This document shows, piece after piece, positions 33,948-43,165 of a stretch of DNA of 64,000 nucleotides. Positions within the stretch are counted from its first letter, which is position 1, and each line of letters starts with the position of its first letter. The DNA lies in the NCBI RefSeq assembly GCF_049568105.1, contig NZ_CP145335.1:2418001-2482000 (forward strand). Direction: 5' to 3'. Source of the stretch: Salinisphaera sp049568105. GTDB taxonomy: Bacteria; Pseudomonadota; Gammaproteobacteria; Nevskiales; Salinisphaeraceae. The notes beneath the pieces were generated by a model. The model had not been told where the DNA came from, made no database searches, and saw only the letters and a list, made by a program, of their open reading frames with translations. The position numbers and the translations under genes are program-made.

Positions 33948-34852
33948 GCCAGCGCCACGAACGCGTCCTCGAGCGAGAGGCGCGCAATACGCAGTTCGGC
34001 CTGCTGTTGTTCGGCCATACGCCGCAGTTGGGTATCGTCCGGCTGATCGACGATCAGCGTCAGCCGCCGGCCGTCGATTGTGCTGGCCAACCCGCCTTCG
34101 ACGTTCGGCGCGCTGTCCCAGCCTTGGTCGCGGCTCAGCTCAACCCTGCGAACCCGCTCGCGTAGGCGTGCCAGCGGCATTTCGAGCACCAGCCGGCCGC
34201 TATCCAGCAAGGCGATATCCGCATCGGCCCGCTCTAGATCGGCGGTGATATGGGTCGACAGGATCACGGTCTTGTCGTGTTCGCGAACGAGCGTGATCAG
34301 CTCGTTCATGAACGCGGCCCGGGTCTGCGGGTCGAGGCTGGCCACCGGTTCGTCCAGAACCAGCAGATCGGGCTCTGGAGCCATGGCTCGAATGATGGCC
34401 AGCTTCTGGCGCTGGCCTTCCGAGAGCTTGCCGATCTTGGTGCGGCGATCCAGCGCCCAGGATTCGATCAGCCGGTTTTCCAACTCGTGGCTCCAGTGTC
34501 GGTAGAAGGCCGCGGTAAAGCTCAGGTACGACCCCACGCGCATCCACTTGAACAGATCGAAGGTCTGCGGCACGAAACCGATCCGGTGCAGGCGATCGCC
34601 GCCGGGTTCGTCCATCGACTCGCCGAAAATCTCAATCTCGCCCTCGTCGATCGGCAGCAGCCCGAGCAGACAGCGCATCAGCGTGGTCTTGCCGGCCCCG
34701 TTTCGGCCCAGCAGCCCGATCACCCGGCCACGCGGTATCTGCCAGTCGATACCGTCGAGCACATAGCCGTTGTCGTCGGCATAGGATTTACGTAGCCCGC
34801 GTACCGATACGAGCGGACGCGCGCGATCGTCGGCTTCGATCTCACCCGACAT
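33944..34852 (-). CDS. ABC transporter ATP-binding protein
   Basis: A 302-residue ATPase with Walker A GRNGAGKTT, a Q loop (VPQTFDLF), the signature LSEGQRQ, Walker B DLLVLDEP and the switch histidine (STHI). The C-terminal 75 residues after the ATPase core form an extension seen in many ABC-2 exporters of the CcmA/NatA type. The signature begins LSEGQ rather than LSGGQ. It is the first gene of a two-gene operon with the membrane protein at 32544-33947. Confidence 0.93.
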   Translation of the reverse strand: MSGEIEADDRARPLVSVRGLRKSYADDNGYVLDGIDWQIPRGRVIGLLGRNGAGKTTLMRCLLGLLPIDEGEIEIFGESMDEPGGDRLHRIGFVPQTFDLFKWMRVGSYLSFTAAFYRHWSHELENRLIESWALDRRTKIGKLSEGQRQKLAIIRAMAPEPDLLVLDEPVASLDPQTRAAFMNELITLVREHDKTVILSTHITADLERADADIALLDSGRLVLEMPLARLRERVRRVELSRDQGWDSAPNVEGGLASTIDGRRLTLIVDQPDDTQLRRMAEQQQAELRIARLSLEDAFVALA

Positions 34853-35048
34853 GACATCCCCTATTTCCCTCGTACCAATGCACTATGCAGAAGTCGTTCC
34901 ATATTGGAAATCGAGCGACGAACCCTAGAGGCCATGACTGCCACGGCGCGATTCTTGCTTAACGCGCGAAGACGAGTCTGCCCGGCCATCGACTCGACGA
35001 ATGAATAGATAGCGCCGCCTGTGCGAGACCGCTAGGGTGCGCGCTTGT

Positions 35049-35077
35049 CGTGCGTACGCACCGGGGTCGCACGCACG
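35049..35077. promoter_or_regulatory. Inverted repeats upstream of the peptide transporter
   Basis: GTGCGTACGCAC (35050-35061) is a perfect 12-bp palindrome. In addition CGTGCGT (35049-35055) pairs with ACGCACG (35071-35077) across 15 bases. They lie 27-55 bases before the start of the POT gene. They could be an operator or a 5' leader hairpin. Confidence 0.4.
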
Positions 35078-35103
35078 ATCGTATCGCTTTTTTAGGGAGA
35101 CAC

Positions 35104-36612
35104 ATGAGTACGACAACCGCTGAAGCTGCGGCCGTGTCGCGGAACAAATCGTTCTCGACGGTATTTCTGATCGAGCTGTGGGAGCGTTTCGGCTTCTACG
35201 GCATGCAAGTGCTGATCGTGTACTTCATGATCCAGCAGCTGGGATTCGCGGACAATCGCGCGAATCTCGTCTGGGGGGCATGTGCCGCACTGATCTATGT
35301 CTCGCCGGCCATCGGTGGCTGGATTGGCGACAAGGTACTGGGCACGCGGCGCACCATGCTGGCCGGCGCCTTCGTGCTGGCGCTCGGCTATGCCTGCATG
35401 AGCGTGCCGACCATCAATACCTGGTTCCTGTTCTCGGCGCTGGGCGTGATCGTGGTCGGCAACGGCCTATTCAAGTCCAACGCCGGCAACCTGGTCCGCA
35501 AGATCTTCGAAGGCGACGACTCGAAGATCGACTCGGCGTTCACCATCTATTACATGGCGGTCAACGTTGGTGCGGCGGCCTCGCAGCTGTTCACCCCCTG
35601 GGTAAAAAACTACGTCAACGAGGCCTACGGTCATGGCTATGGCTGGCATGCGGCGTTCGCGGTCTGCTGCTTTGGGCTACTGCTGGGCCTGGCCAACTAT
35701 CTGGTCATGCGCAGCTATATGCAGAACATCGGCTCGGAGCCGGATTTCGAGCGCGCTGATCCGGTCAAGATCGCGTTGGTGGCGGTCGGCGGTCTAGCGG
35801 CCGTGGCGCTGTCGGCCGCAATCCTGCAGTACGAAGACCTGGCGCGGGCATTCGTTCTGATCGCCGGCCTGGCCGTACTGGCGATCTTCTGGATTCTGAT
35901 CAAGCGTGGTGATCGACAGGAACGCGCGGGGCTGTTGGCCGCCCTGATTCTGGTCATACAGACTGTATTCTTCTTCATCTTCTACCAGCAGATGTCCAGC
36001 TCGCTGGCGCTGTTTGCCCTGCGCAACGTGGACTGGAACTTCGCTGCCTTCGGCACCCATCTGTGGACCTGGTCGCCGGGCCAGTTCCAGGCGCTCAATC
36101 CGCTGTGGATCATGGTGCTGTCGCCGCCCCTGGCCTGGATGTATACCAAGGCCGGCGAAAACGGCCGCGATCTACATATCGCGGCCAAGTTCGCACTGGG
36201 TTTCGTATTCGTGGCGGTTGGCTTTTTCACCTACAGCTCGGCGGCCTGGTTGGCCGTGGACGGCAAGGTGAACTCCTGGATCATGGTCTGGGGCTACGGC
36301 TTTAGTTCGCTCGGTGAACTGCTGGTCTCCGGCCTGGGGCTGGCCATGATCGCCCGCTACGTGCCGGCGCGTATGAGTGGCTTCATGATGGGCGCCTACT
36401 TCGTATCGTCCGGCGTATCCCAATATCTGGGTGGCCTGGTGGCCAATATCGCCAGCGTGCCGGAAGGCGTGACTGAGCCGACCCGTACCCTGCCGATCTA
36501 TACCAGCCTGTTCTTCAAGCTGGGCGTGACCGGGGTGATCTGTACCCTGATCGCGTTCGCAGTGCTGCCGTGGATGAAACGACTCGGCCGGATCCACGCC
36601 GGCGAAGCCTAA
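35104..36612 (+). CDS. POT family proton-coupled di/tripeptide transporter
   Basis: A 502-residue inner membrane carrier related to E. coli DtpA/DtpB. The first helix has the proton-coupling motif ELWERFGFYGMQ, and the conserved FTIYYMAVNVGA lies around helix 5. About fourteen membrane segments are visible. I chose the ATG at 35104 because AGGGAGA precedes it; an earlier in-frame start adds a hydrophilic tail inside the palindromic leader. A strong terminator follows. No peptidase gene is cotranscribed, but an exported aminopeptidase is the next gene, on the opposite strand. Confidence 0.93.
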   Translation: MSTTTAEAAAVSRNKSFSTVFLIELWERFGFYGMQVLIVYFMIQQLGFADNRANLVWGACAALIYVSPAIGGWIGDKVLGTRRTMLAGAFVLALGYACMSVPTINTWFLFSALGVIVVGNGLFKSNAGNLVRKIFEGDDSKIDSAFTIYYMAVNVGAAASQLFTPWVKNYVNEAYGHGYGWHAAFAVCCFGLLLGLANYLVMRSYMQNIGSEPDFERADPVKIALVAVGGLAAVALSAAILQYEDLARAFVLIAGLAVLAIFWILIKRGDRQERAGLLAALILVIQTVFFFIFYQQMSSSLALFALRNVDWNFAAFGTHLWTWSPGQFQALNPLWIMVLSPPLAWMYTKAGENGRDLHIAAKFALGFVFVAVGFFTYSSAAWLAVDGKVNSWIMVWGYGFSSLGELLVSGLGLAMIARYVPARMSGFMMGAYFVSSGVSQYLGGLVANIASVPEGVTEPTRTLPIYTSLFFKLGVTGVICTLIAFAVLPWMKRLGRIHAGEA

Positions 36613-36637
36613 TCGGGCCGGCTACGGCCTCCGATCG

Positions 36638-36668
36638 AAAGCCGCGGCCGGATGCCGCGGCTTTTTTT
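36638..36668 (+). terminator. Rho-independent terminator after the POT gene
   Basis: AAAGCCGCGGC and GCCGCGGCTTT form an 11-bp stem with a CGGAT loop, followed by a run of seven T's on the plus strand. Confidence 0.92.
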
Positions 36669-36937
36669 ATGCCCGCGACCTGATGGACGCAACGGGCGCT
36701 CGCTCTAGGGCGTGCGGTCATGAAATATGCCGCTGCACCCACGTCCCTGAGGTAGCAAGACAAGACATCGTGAGCGAACGATAACGCCGGTTGGCCGCAT
36801 CAGGGGGCACCGGCCCTTCGGGTGATGCCCATCCATCGTGCCAGGCGGCGTTGCAGGCCTGGCCCGTAGGGGCCCGCCGCGCTCGGCGCCCTGCGCCTTG
36901 CCTGACCCGATGGGCGGGCGTCATCCGATGGTGTCTC
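36669..36937. other. Intergenic stretch with repeat-like character
   Basis: No convincing gene. A minus-strand frame is open across it, merging with the aminopeptidase in another frame, and reads a short arginine-rich peptide without family support. GCCAGGC (36839-36845) and GCCTGGC (36857-36863) make an inverted repeat. The sequence looks like a dispersed repeat copy rather than unique spacer, but this cannot be tested from one copy. Confidence 0.3.
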
Positions 36938-39733
36938 TTATGACGAGACACCCCAAGAGGCCGCAGAGCCCGGCCGATCAGCCGATGCCTCACGCGCAGC
37001 CTGCTTCGGGCTGGCCTGGGTATCGAACGACTGGTGTTGCACCAATGCCGCACACAGCCGGATCGATTCGGCGGTCTGGGCCAGATTGCGCTGTGCGCCT
37101 GGCAACTGATCGACCTTCGGTTCGAAGAAGTCTTCCAGCCGATCGGCGGCTTTATCCGAGCAGGCCCCGGCAGCCGCCAGCGGCGGCAAACTGCCCCCGG
37201 ACATCGCACCGACCCGATCGCGAATCGCCTTGAAATGCGCGGTGAACCAAGGCCACATGGTAGCCACCGAATCGGGGCTGCGCTGGCTGGCCGAATGCCG
37301 GCCGCCGTTGCCGAGCATCGCCATCATCTCGCCGACCTTGATCCGATCGGTCAGCGCATAGTTGCGGACCTCGGTCTTCAGCTCGGGATCCTGTACTCGT
37401 GCCAGGGCCGCGATCATGGCATTGCGCTGGTCGGCATCGCCGTTGCGCCCGAGGGCATCGAACAAGGCCTGCACCACCGGCTTGCCTTGGCGGCGCACGG
37501 CCACAGTCAAGGCATCGGCCAGCAGGTCCGGATCGGCCTGGCTGAAATCCAGGCCCGCGTTGGCACTGTCATTCCCGGCCAGAGCCGGAGCCAACACGGC
37601 CTGGCCCTGGGCTGCCAGGGCGTCGGCCACCGGCTTCAGACCAAGCTGCACGCCAAGGAACGTGGCCAACCGTTGGCGCAGTTCAGCGGCATCCGCAGAC
37701 TCCCCTTCGCGGCGTTGATACCCCAGGTTTTCAAGCCGTGGCAGGTAGGCGCTACGGGCGGCCTCGCGCAGTCTGTCGCGTTGGGCCTCGGTCGCGGCTT
37801 TGTGCTCCCAGAGCCAGCGAATGCCGCCGATCGGCGCCAGCGCGACCGCCGGGGTCGCTTCATCGGCCAGACCTTGCATGGTGGCCAGCAGCGCCGGCGC
37901 ATGCAGCCGATCCTGCTCGAAGGCCGCCCAGACCGAATCGGCAAAGGCGATTTTTTCGGCGTCGGTCAATTGATCGAGATGGCTTTCCAAAGCCGCGAAC
38001 TGCGACCGGTCGAGAGCAAAACGATAGTAGCCGTCAGCACCCGCGTTGGGCATGATCCAGTCCGGCTGTTCAGCGGCGCCGGGCAGCGCGATACGCCCGC
38101 GGGCAGCATCGATCAGCTGACAACGGGTACGGCTGCCACCGGCCGCCAGCGGATAGCGCACGCACAGAGGCAAGCCCCAGCTGCGCTCGGGATCGCCGGC
38201 CGAGCCGATTGGCAGAAAACGCTGCTGAGCCACGTCGAGCACGGTCTGGCCGTCGTCACGGGCGATCTCGGTGGTCACGTAGGGCACACCGGACTGGTCG
38301 AGAAAGCTATGGAAGGCAGCCCGGAAATCGTCGCCACGATCGGCAGCCTGGGCGATCGCATCGACCAGATCGTCGGCGGTGGCGGTTCCGAATTCATGCG
38401 CACGGATATAGTCGCGCATGCCGGTACGGAAGGTGTCGTCGCCCACGAATGCCTCGAACATACCCAGCACCGAGGCGCCCTTTTGATACGTGATGCCGTC
38501 GAAGGCATTGCCGATATCGCCAAAGCCGTCGATCGGCTGGCGGATCCGGCGCGCGGTGGTCAGCGCATCCTCGCCCATCGCCCCCTCGGCACCGGTGATG
38601 CGATCGAGCTCGGCATGATATTCGGGATGCAGCTGATGGGTGATCTTCTGCTGCATCCAGGTCGCGAACGATTCGTTGAGCCAGAGATCGTCCCACCAGG
38701 CCATGGTGACTGTATCGCCGGTCCACTGGTGGGCCAGCTCATGCGCCTCGACCTCGAACGAACCACGCCGGCTCGAGGCCGGCGAATCCGGGCTCAGCAG
38801 CATATACCAGTCGCGAAAGGTCACCAGCCCGACGTTCTCCATCGCCCCAGCCGCGAAATCGGGCGCCGCCAGCACATCGATCTTGTCGAAGGGATAGCCG
38901 TAATCGTAGTAGGCCTCGAGCGCAGTCATGATCCCCGGGGTCTGGTCCAACGCTGGCTGTAGTTCGCTGCCGCGACCATGGGCCGCGATACCGCGTACCG
39001 GCGTGCTGTGATCCCGCCACTGGTTTTTCGGCAGACTGGGGCCGTCGACGATATCCCAGGGCCCGACCGCAAACGCCACTAGATAGCTCGGCAGCGGCGG
39101 GGTCGGCTCGAAATCGAGCCGCTGCCAGCCGTTGTCCAGGTCGGTCCGCTTGGCGACCGGCGTATTGGCTACGGCTTGATCGTCGTCGGGAACGGTCAGA
39201 TGCAGGGTGAACGGGGTCTTGAAGCCCGGTTCGTCGAAGCTCGGAAACGCCAGCCGTGCCGACGTCGCTTCCATCTGGGTCATCGCATAGGCGCGATCCT
39301 GATAGTCGACCTTGTAGAACCCCCGCAGGTGGGTGTTCAACGGCGCCGTATAAGCAAACGCCAGGGTCACGGTCTGGGGCTCTAGCGGTTGCTCGAGCGT
39401 GAGCTTGGCGACACCGGCCTTGGGATCGACGATGCGAAACGCGGCGGTATGCGCGGTCCCGTCGGCCTCGATGACCTCGGCATGGCCGACCTTGAGCTTA
39501 CGGGCATTGAGCCAGATAACACGGCTCGACTTGTCGAGCGCGACCTGAATACGCGCCTGGCCGCTGAACCGGGCTGCCGCCGGGTCGGCCTTGAGCGCGA
39601 TATCGTAGGACTGCGGCACCGCCCAGCGGGGCAGCTTGCCGGTCGGCGCCTGAGAATCGGCGGCGGCGGCCGACCCGGCCAAGGCAGACAGCGCCAGGGT
39701 CAATGCTAAAAATCGATTCGGGCGTTTTGTCAT
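36938..39733 (-). CDS. Exported M1 family metallo-aminopeptidase
   Basis: A 931-residue peptidase with a signal peptide (about 1-25, ending SAAAA). The exopeptidase motif GAMEN is at 296-300, and the zinc site is HELAHQW (331-337) plus E354 in WLNES. The ERAP1-like C-terminal helical domain covers about 560-920. It removes N-terminal residues from peptides, most likely in the periplasm, unlike cytoplasmic PepN. It faces the POT transporter convergently, so released peptides and their uptake could be linked. The C-terminus ends with a low-complexity tail. Confidence 0.94.
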   Translation of the reverse strand: MTKRPNRFLALTLALSALAGSAAAADSQAPTGKLPRWAVPQSYDIALKADPAAARFSGQARIQVALDKSSRVIWLNARKLKVGHAEVIEADGTAHTAAFRIVDPKAGVAKLTLEQPLEPQTVTLAFAYTAPLNTHLRGFYKVDYQDRAYAMTQMEATSARLAFPSFDEPGFKTPFTLHLTVPDDDQAVANTPVAKRTDLDNGWQRLDFEPTPPLPSYLVAFAVGPWDIVDGPSLPKNQWRDHSTPVRGIAAHGRGSELQPALDQTPGIMTALEAYYDYGYPFDKIDVLAAPDFAAGAMENVGLVTFRDWYMLLSPDSPASSRRGSFEVEAHELAHQWTGDTVTMAWWDDLWLNESFATWMQQKITHQLHPEYHAELDRITGAEGAMGEDALTTARRIRQPIDGFGDIGNAFDGITYQKGASVLGMFEAFVGDDTFRTGMRDYIRAHEFGTATADDLVDAIAQAADRGDDFRAAFHSFLDQSGVPYVTTEIARDDGQTVLDVAQQRFLPIGSAGDPERSWGLPLCVRYPLAAGGSRTRCQLIDAARGRIALPGAAEQPDWIMPNAGADGYYRFALDRSQFAALESHLDQLTDAEKIAFADSVWAAFEQDRLHAPALLATMQGLADEATPAVALAPIGGIRWLWEHKAATEAQRDRLREAARSAYLPRLENLGYQRREGESADAAELRQRLATFLGVQLGLKPVADALAAQGQAVLAPALAGNDSANAGLDFSQADPDLLADALTVAVRRQGKPVVQALFDALGRNGDADQRNAMIAALARVQDPELKTEVRNYALTDRIKVGEMMAMLGNGGRHSASQRSPDSVATMWPWFTAHFKAIRDRVGAMSGGSLPPLAAAGACSDKAADRLEDFFEPKVDQLPGAQRNLAQTAESIRLCAALVQHQSFDTQASPKQAAREASADRPGSAASWGVSS

Positions 39734-39844
39734 ATTCTTATCAGTTCGATGGACAAGGCCGGCAGTCAGGCACGGTCCGTGCCAAGCTGCCGGATTAAAG
39801 CTCTGGCAGTATAAAGACCCTGCCGCTGGCCACCAGGCGCTGCC

Positions 39845-40819
39845 ATGACCGGATCATTCCAGCTCGATCGCGACGACCGTCCCGCCGAATTCGCCCTGGC
39901 GATCCACGGCGGCGCCGGCACGATCGACGATACCGTCATGAGCGATGCCGAACGCAGTGCCCACCACGCAGCACTGCGGGCGGCCCTATACGCCGGCCGA
40001 CAATGCCTGGCTGATGGTGCCTGCGCCGTGGCGGCCGTCGAGGCAGTCGTGATCGCGCTCGAAGACTGTGCGCTGTTCAACGCCGGCCACGGCGCCTGCC
40101 TGAGCTTTGCAGGCCGCCACGAACTGGACGCAGCAATCATGGACGGCACAACCCTAAACTGTGGCGCCGTCGCCGGTGTGCAGCAGGTCCGCAACCCGGT
40201 ACGCGCGGCGCGCGCGGTTATGGATCATAGCCCGCATGTGCTGCTCGCCGGTGCCGGAGCCGACGCATTCGCCACAGCCGAAGGCCTGGCCCCGGTCGAC
40301 AACGCTTATTTCACGACCGAGCTGCGCCGCCAGCAGTGGCAGACCGTGCGCAATCATCAGGCCGATGACGCCGCCGATATGTTTCGGTTCGGCACCGTGG
40401 GCGCGGTCGCCCGCGATTCGTTCGGCGGCCTGGCAGCGGCGACCTCGACCGGGGGCGTCACCGCCAAGCGCTGGGGCCGAATCGGCGATTCGCCGCTGAT
40501 CGGAGCGGGCACCCGGGCCGATGCGACCTGCGCGATTTCCTGTACCGGCGCCGGTGAACGCTTCATTCAGCACGGCGTTGCCCACGAGATCAGCGCCCGC
40601 ATGCGCCTGGCCGGCCAGACGCTGGCCGATGCGACGGCCGAACTTCTCGGCGGCGTGTTGGCCAGCCCCAACGGCAGCGGCGGTCTGATCGGCGTCGACG
40701 CCGACGGCCGGATCGTACTCGGCAGCAATACCCGGGGTATGTACCGCGGCTGGACCCGCTCGGATTCGCCCGCGATGACCACCGCCATTTCCCGCGAGCA
40801 TCGCGAACATCGGAAATAA
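39845..40819 (+). CDS. Isoaspartyl peptidase / L-asparaginase (Ntn hydrolase)
   Basis: A 324-residue cytoplasmic protein of the plant-type asparaginase family. It has the N-terminal LAIHGGAGT, and the autocleavage site lies between G183 and the nucleophile T184 in FGTVGAVA. The following GGLAAATSTGG and RIGDSPLIGAGTRAD build the active site. Such enzymes split isoaspartyl dipeptides from damaged proteins and hydrolyse asparagine. The gene is divergent from the aminopeptidase, with 111 bases between them that must hold both promoters. Confidence 0.93.
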   Translation: MTGSFQLDRDDRPAEFALAIHGGAGTIDDTVMSDAERSAHHAALRAALYAGRQCLADGACAVAAVEAVVIALEDCALFNAGHGACLSFAGRHELDAAIMDGTTLNCGAVAGVQQVRNPVRAARAVMDHSPHVLLAGAGADAFATAEGLAPVDNAYFTTELRRQQWQTVRNHQADDAADMFRFGTVGAVARDSFGGLAAATSTGGVTAKRWGRIGDSPLIGAGTRADATCAISCTGAGERFIQHGVAHEISARMRLAGQTLADATAELLGGVLASPNGSGGLIGVDADGRIVLGSNTRGMYRGWTRSDSPAMTTAISREHREHRK

Positions 40820-40890
40820 AACCAGATGTCATTGGACTGACGCGCCGACTGGCCTACAGTCGGTGACCTTAGCCAATCGAATGATCCGAG

Positions 40891-41580
40891 ATGATCAAGC
40901 TCTACTATCACCCTTCCCCCAACCCGGCCAAGATCGCGCTGTATCTGGAAGAGACCGGGCTCGACTACGAGATGGTGCCGATCGATACCCGCAAGGGCGA
41001 ACAGCACGATCCCGAGTTTCTCAAGATCAACCCGAACGCCAAAACGCCGGCGATGGTCGATACCGACACCGGCGCCACGATCTTCGACAGTACGGCGATC
41101 CTGCTGTATCTGGTCGAAAAGACCGGCCAGTATCGGTTACCGAGCGAGCCGGTGGCCCACGGCCATGCCCTGTCGTGGCTGATGTTCGTAGCCACCGGCA
41201 TCGGGCCCTACTCGGGCCAGTGCGTGCATTTCCGTCATTTCGCCCCCGACGGCAACGACTACGCCCTGAACCGTTACGACTTCGAAGCCAAGCGCCACTG
41301 GGGGCTGATCGACGCGCATTTGGCCGAACACCCGTATATGAGCGGCGACCAATACGGGCTCGTGGATATCGCACTCTGGGGCTGGTGCGGGCCGGTGCCG
41401 TTCATCATGGGCGATGACGAGGCCTGGTCGCGCTTTCCCAACGTCAAGCGCCTGTTCGACGAGATCAACCAGCGCCCGGCAGCCGAGCGCGCCAACGCAC
41501 TCAAGACCCGGCACGCCTTCAAGACCGAAGTCGACGAGAACGCACGTCATGCCCTGTTCCCCCAGAACCGGAATCTCTGA
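40891..41580 (+). CDS. Glutathione S-transferase family protein
   Basis: A 229-residue protein with a thioredoxin-like N-terminal domain (1-80, MIKLYYHPSPNPAKIALYLE) and the conserved cis-proline and Glu/Asp-Ser motif (AKTPAM, FDSTAILLYL). An all-helical C-terminal domain (about 88-205) follows. The family conjugates or reduces substrates with glutathione; bacterial relatives of the YfcG/YghU type act as disulfide reductases. It is 71 bases downstream of the asparaginase gene on the same strand. Confidence 0.9.
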   Translation: MIKLYYHPSPNPAKIALYLEETGLDYEMVPIDTRKGEQHDPEFLKINPNAKTPAMVDTDTGATIFDSTAILLYLVEKTGQYRLPSEPVAHGHALSWLMFVATGIGPYSGQCVHFRHFAPDGNDYALNRYDFEAKRHWGLIDAHLAEHPYMSGDQYGLVDIALWGWCGPVPFIMGDDEAWSRFPNVKRLFDEINQRPAAERANALKTRHAFKTEVDENARHALFPQNRNL

Positions 41581-41626
41581 CCGGTGAACGGTTGGCCGCT
41601 GCGACCACATGTCGCGGCGGCCCGCT

Positions 41627-41887
41627 TCAGTCGTCGTGGTCGTTGTGGTCGGTTCGACCCGCCAATAGATCACGCACGGTCGGCACTGCATAGGCCAGCG
41701 CCGCCCCAATCGCGATCGCACTGAACAGCCATTCCCAGGCCGGATAGAGCCGGGCCAGCAATAGCCCCAGCATGGCCACGAACAATGCCCCGGACTGGCG
41801 GATACGGTCGCGGTGACCCATGCGCAGGCTGATCAAAAACGCCCCCATCGCGCAGGCCGAGCCTATAGTCAGCAGATTGAGCAGCAT
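41627..41887 (-). CDS. Small hypothetical membrane protein
   Basis: An 86-residue protein with three likely membrane segments (about 4-22, 34-52 and 54-70) and a charged His/Asp-rich C-terminus (HNDHDD), which could bind metal. It starts with ATG at 41887 and lies downstream of kynU on the same strand, 36 bases after its stop, so cotranscription with kynU is likely. I do not recognise a family. Confidence 0.55.
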   Translation of the reverse strand: MLLNLLTIGSACAMGAFLISLRMGHRDRIRQSGALFVAMLGLLLARLYPAWEWLFSAIAIGAALAYAVPTVRDLLAGRTDHNDHDD

Positions 41888-41923
41888 CTCGAACTGGTCG
41901 ACGGCAAACGCATAGCTTCTAGC

Positions 41924-43165
41924 CTAAGTCACCTGCGCGCGGCGTTGGTAGGCCGGCGCTTCGTGGCGCGCTTCATCCAGCACCTGACCGAGTATTTCGG
42001 CGGCGTTTACGACATCGAGATAGCGCGTATATAACGGCGCGAAACCGAAACGCAGAATATCCGGCGCCCGCATATCGCCGATCACGCCGTGGTCGATCAA
42101 TGCCTGCATGACGCCATAGGCCTGCGGATGGCGAAACGCGACCTGGCTGCCGCGCTGTGCAGCAGCCGGCGGACTGGCCAGGGTGAGCGCATGGCCGGCG
42201 CAACGCTCGGTTACGGCGTCGATGAACAGTTCGCCAAGCGCGACCGACTTGGCCCGCATCTCGACCCAATCGATGCCGTCCCAGACTGTCAGCGCGGCCT
42301 CTAGGGCGCGCATCGCCAGCACGCTGGGTGTACCGCTGAGAAACGCCCGCATATCGGTCTGGGCTCGAAAGCGCGGCTCGAAGGCAAATTGTTCGGCGTG
42401 CGCGAACCAGGCCGCGAGCGGCTGCGCGATCCGGTCGTGAAAACGCGGATGCGCATACACGAAAGCCGGCGCGCCCGGGCCACCGTTGAGATATTTATAG
42501 CCGCAGCCAACCGCGAAATCGACGTTGGCCGCGCGCAGCCCGAGCGGCACGGCACCGGCGCTGTGGGCTAGGTCCCAGACCACCAGCGCGCCCGCTGCCT
42601 GGGCCCGGGCGGTCAGCGCCGCCAGATCGTGCATCGCACCGCTGCGGTAGTCGACATGGGTGAGCACGAGCACCGCCAGATCGTCGTCGATCAGCGCATC
42701 CAGTTCGGAGGGCGCATCCACGCACACCAGTTGTTGCCTGTGGCCGGCCTGGGCGATGGCCTGCTCGGCGACATATAGATCGGTGGGGAAATTACCGCGC
42801 TCGGACAACACGCGATGACGGGCCGGCCGTTGGGCCAGCGCCATGGCCAATACCTTGAACAGATTCAGCGACGTGCCGTCGGTACAAATCACGTCATCGG
42901 CCTCGGCGCCGATCAGCGGCGCGATACGCGCCCCGACCCGCTGCGGCAACCCGATCCAGTCGGCGTGGTTCCAGGAACCGATCAACCCCTCGGCCCATTC
43001 GGTTTCGGCCGTCACACGCAGGGCATCGCGAGCCGCAAACGGCATCGGGCCGAGCGAATTGCCGTCGAGATAGATCGTATCCGCAGGCAGATGAAACGCC
43101 TGTCGCCGCGCTGCTAACGGGTCGGCCGCATCGAGTTGCCGCGCCTGTGCCTGCCGGCTCAGCAT
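41924..43165 (-). CDS. kynU: Kynureninase
   Basis: A 413-residue PLP enzyme that splits kynurenine into anthranilate and alanine, or 3-hydroxykynurenine into 3-hydroxyanthranilate. The PLP lysine is K224 in GCGYKYLNGGPG, and the N-terminal YLDGNSLGP and the DLAHSAG motif (198-204) fit the family. Kynurenine formamidase and tryptophan dioxygenase, its usual partners, are not nearby. It overlaps an upstream hypothetical gene by 7 bases. Confidence 0.93.
   Translation of the reverse strand: MLSRQAQARQLDAADPLAARRQAFHLPADTIYLDGNSLGPMPFAARDALRVTAETEWAEGLIGSWNHADWIGLPQRVGARIAPLIGAEADDVICTDGTSLNLFKVLAMALAQRPARHRVLSERGNFPTDLYVAEQAIAQAGHRQQLVCVDAPSELDALIDDDLAVLVLTHVDYRSGAMHDLAALTARAQAAGALVVWDLAHSAGAVPLGLRAANVDFAVGCGYKYLNGGPGAPAFVYAHPRFHDRIAQPLAAWFAHAEQFAFEPRFRAQTDMRAFLSGTPSVLAMRALEAALTVWDGIDWVEMRAKSVALGELFIDAVTERCAGHALTLASPPAAAQRGSQVAFRHPQAYGVMQALIDHGVIGDMRAPDILRFGFAPLYTRYLDVVNAAEILGQVLDEARHEAPAYQRRAQVT

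Noticed and set aside
37034..38962. 642-codon plus-strand frame opposite the aminopeptidase
   Set aside because: Shadow of a gene with intact GAMEN and HELAH motifs.
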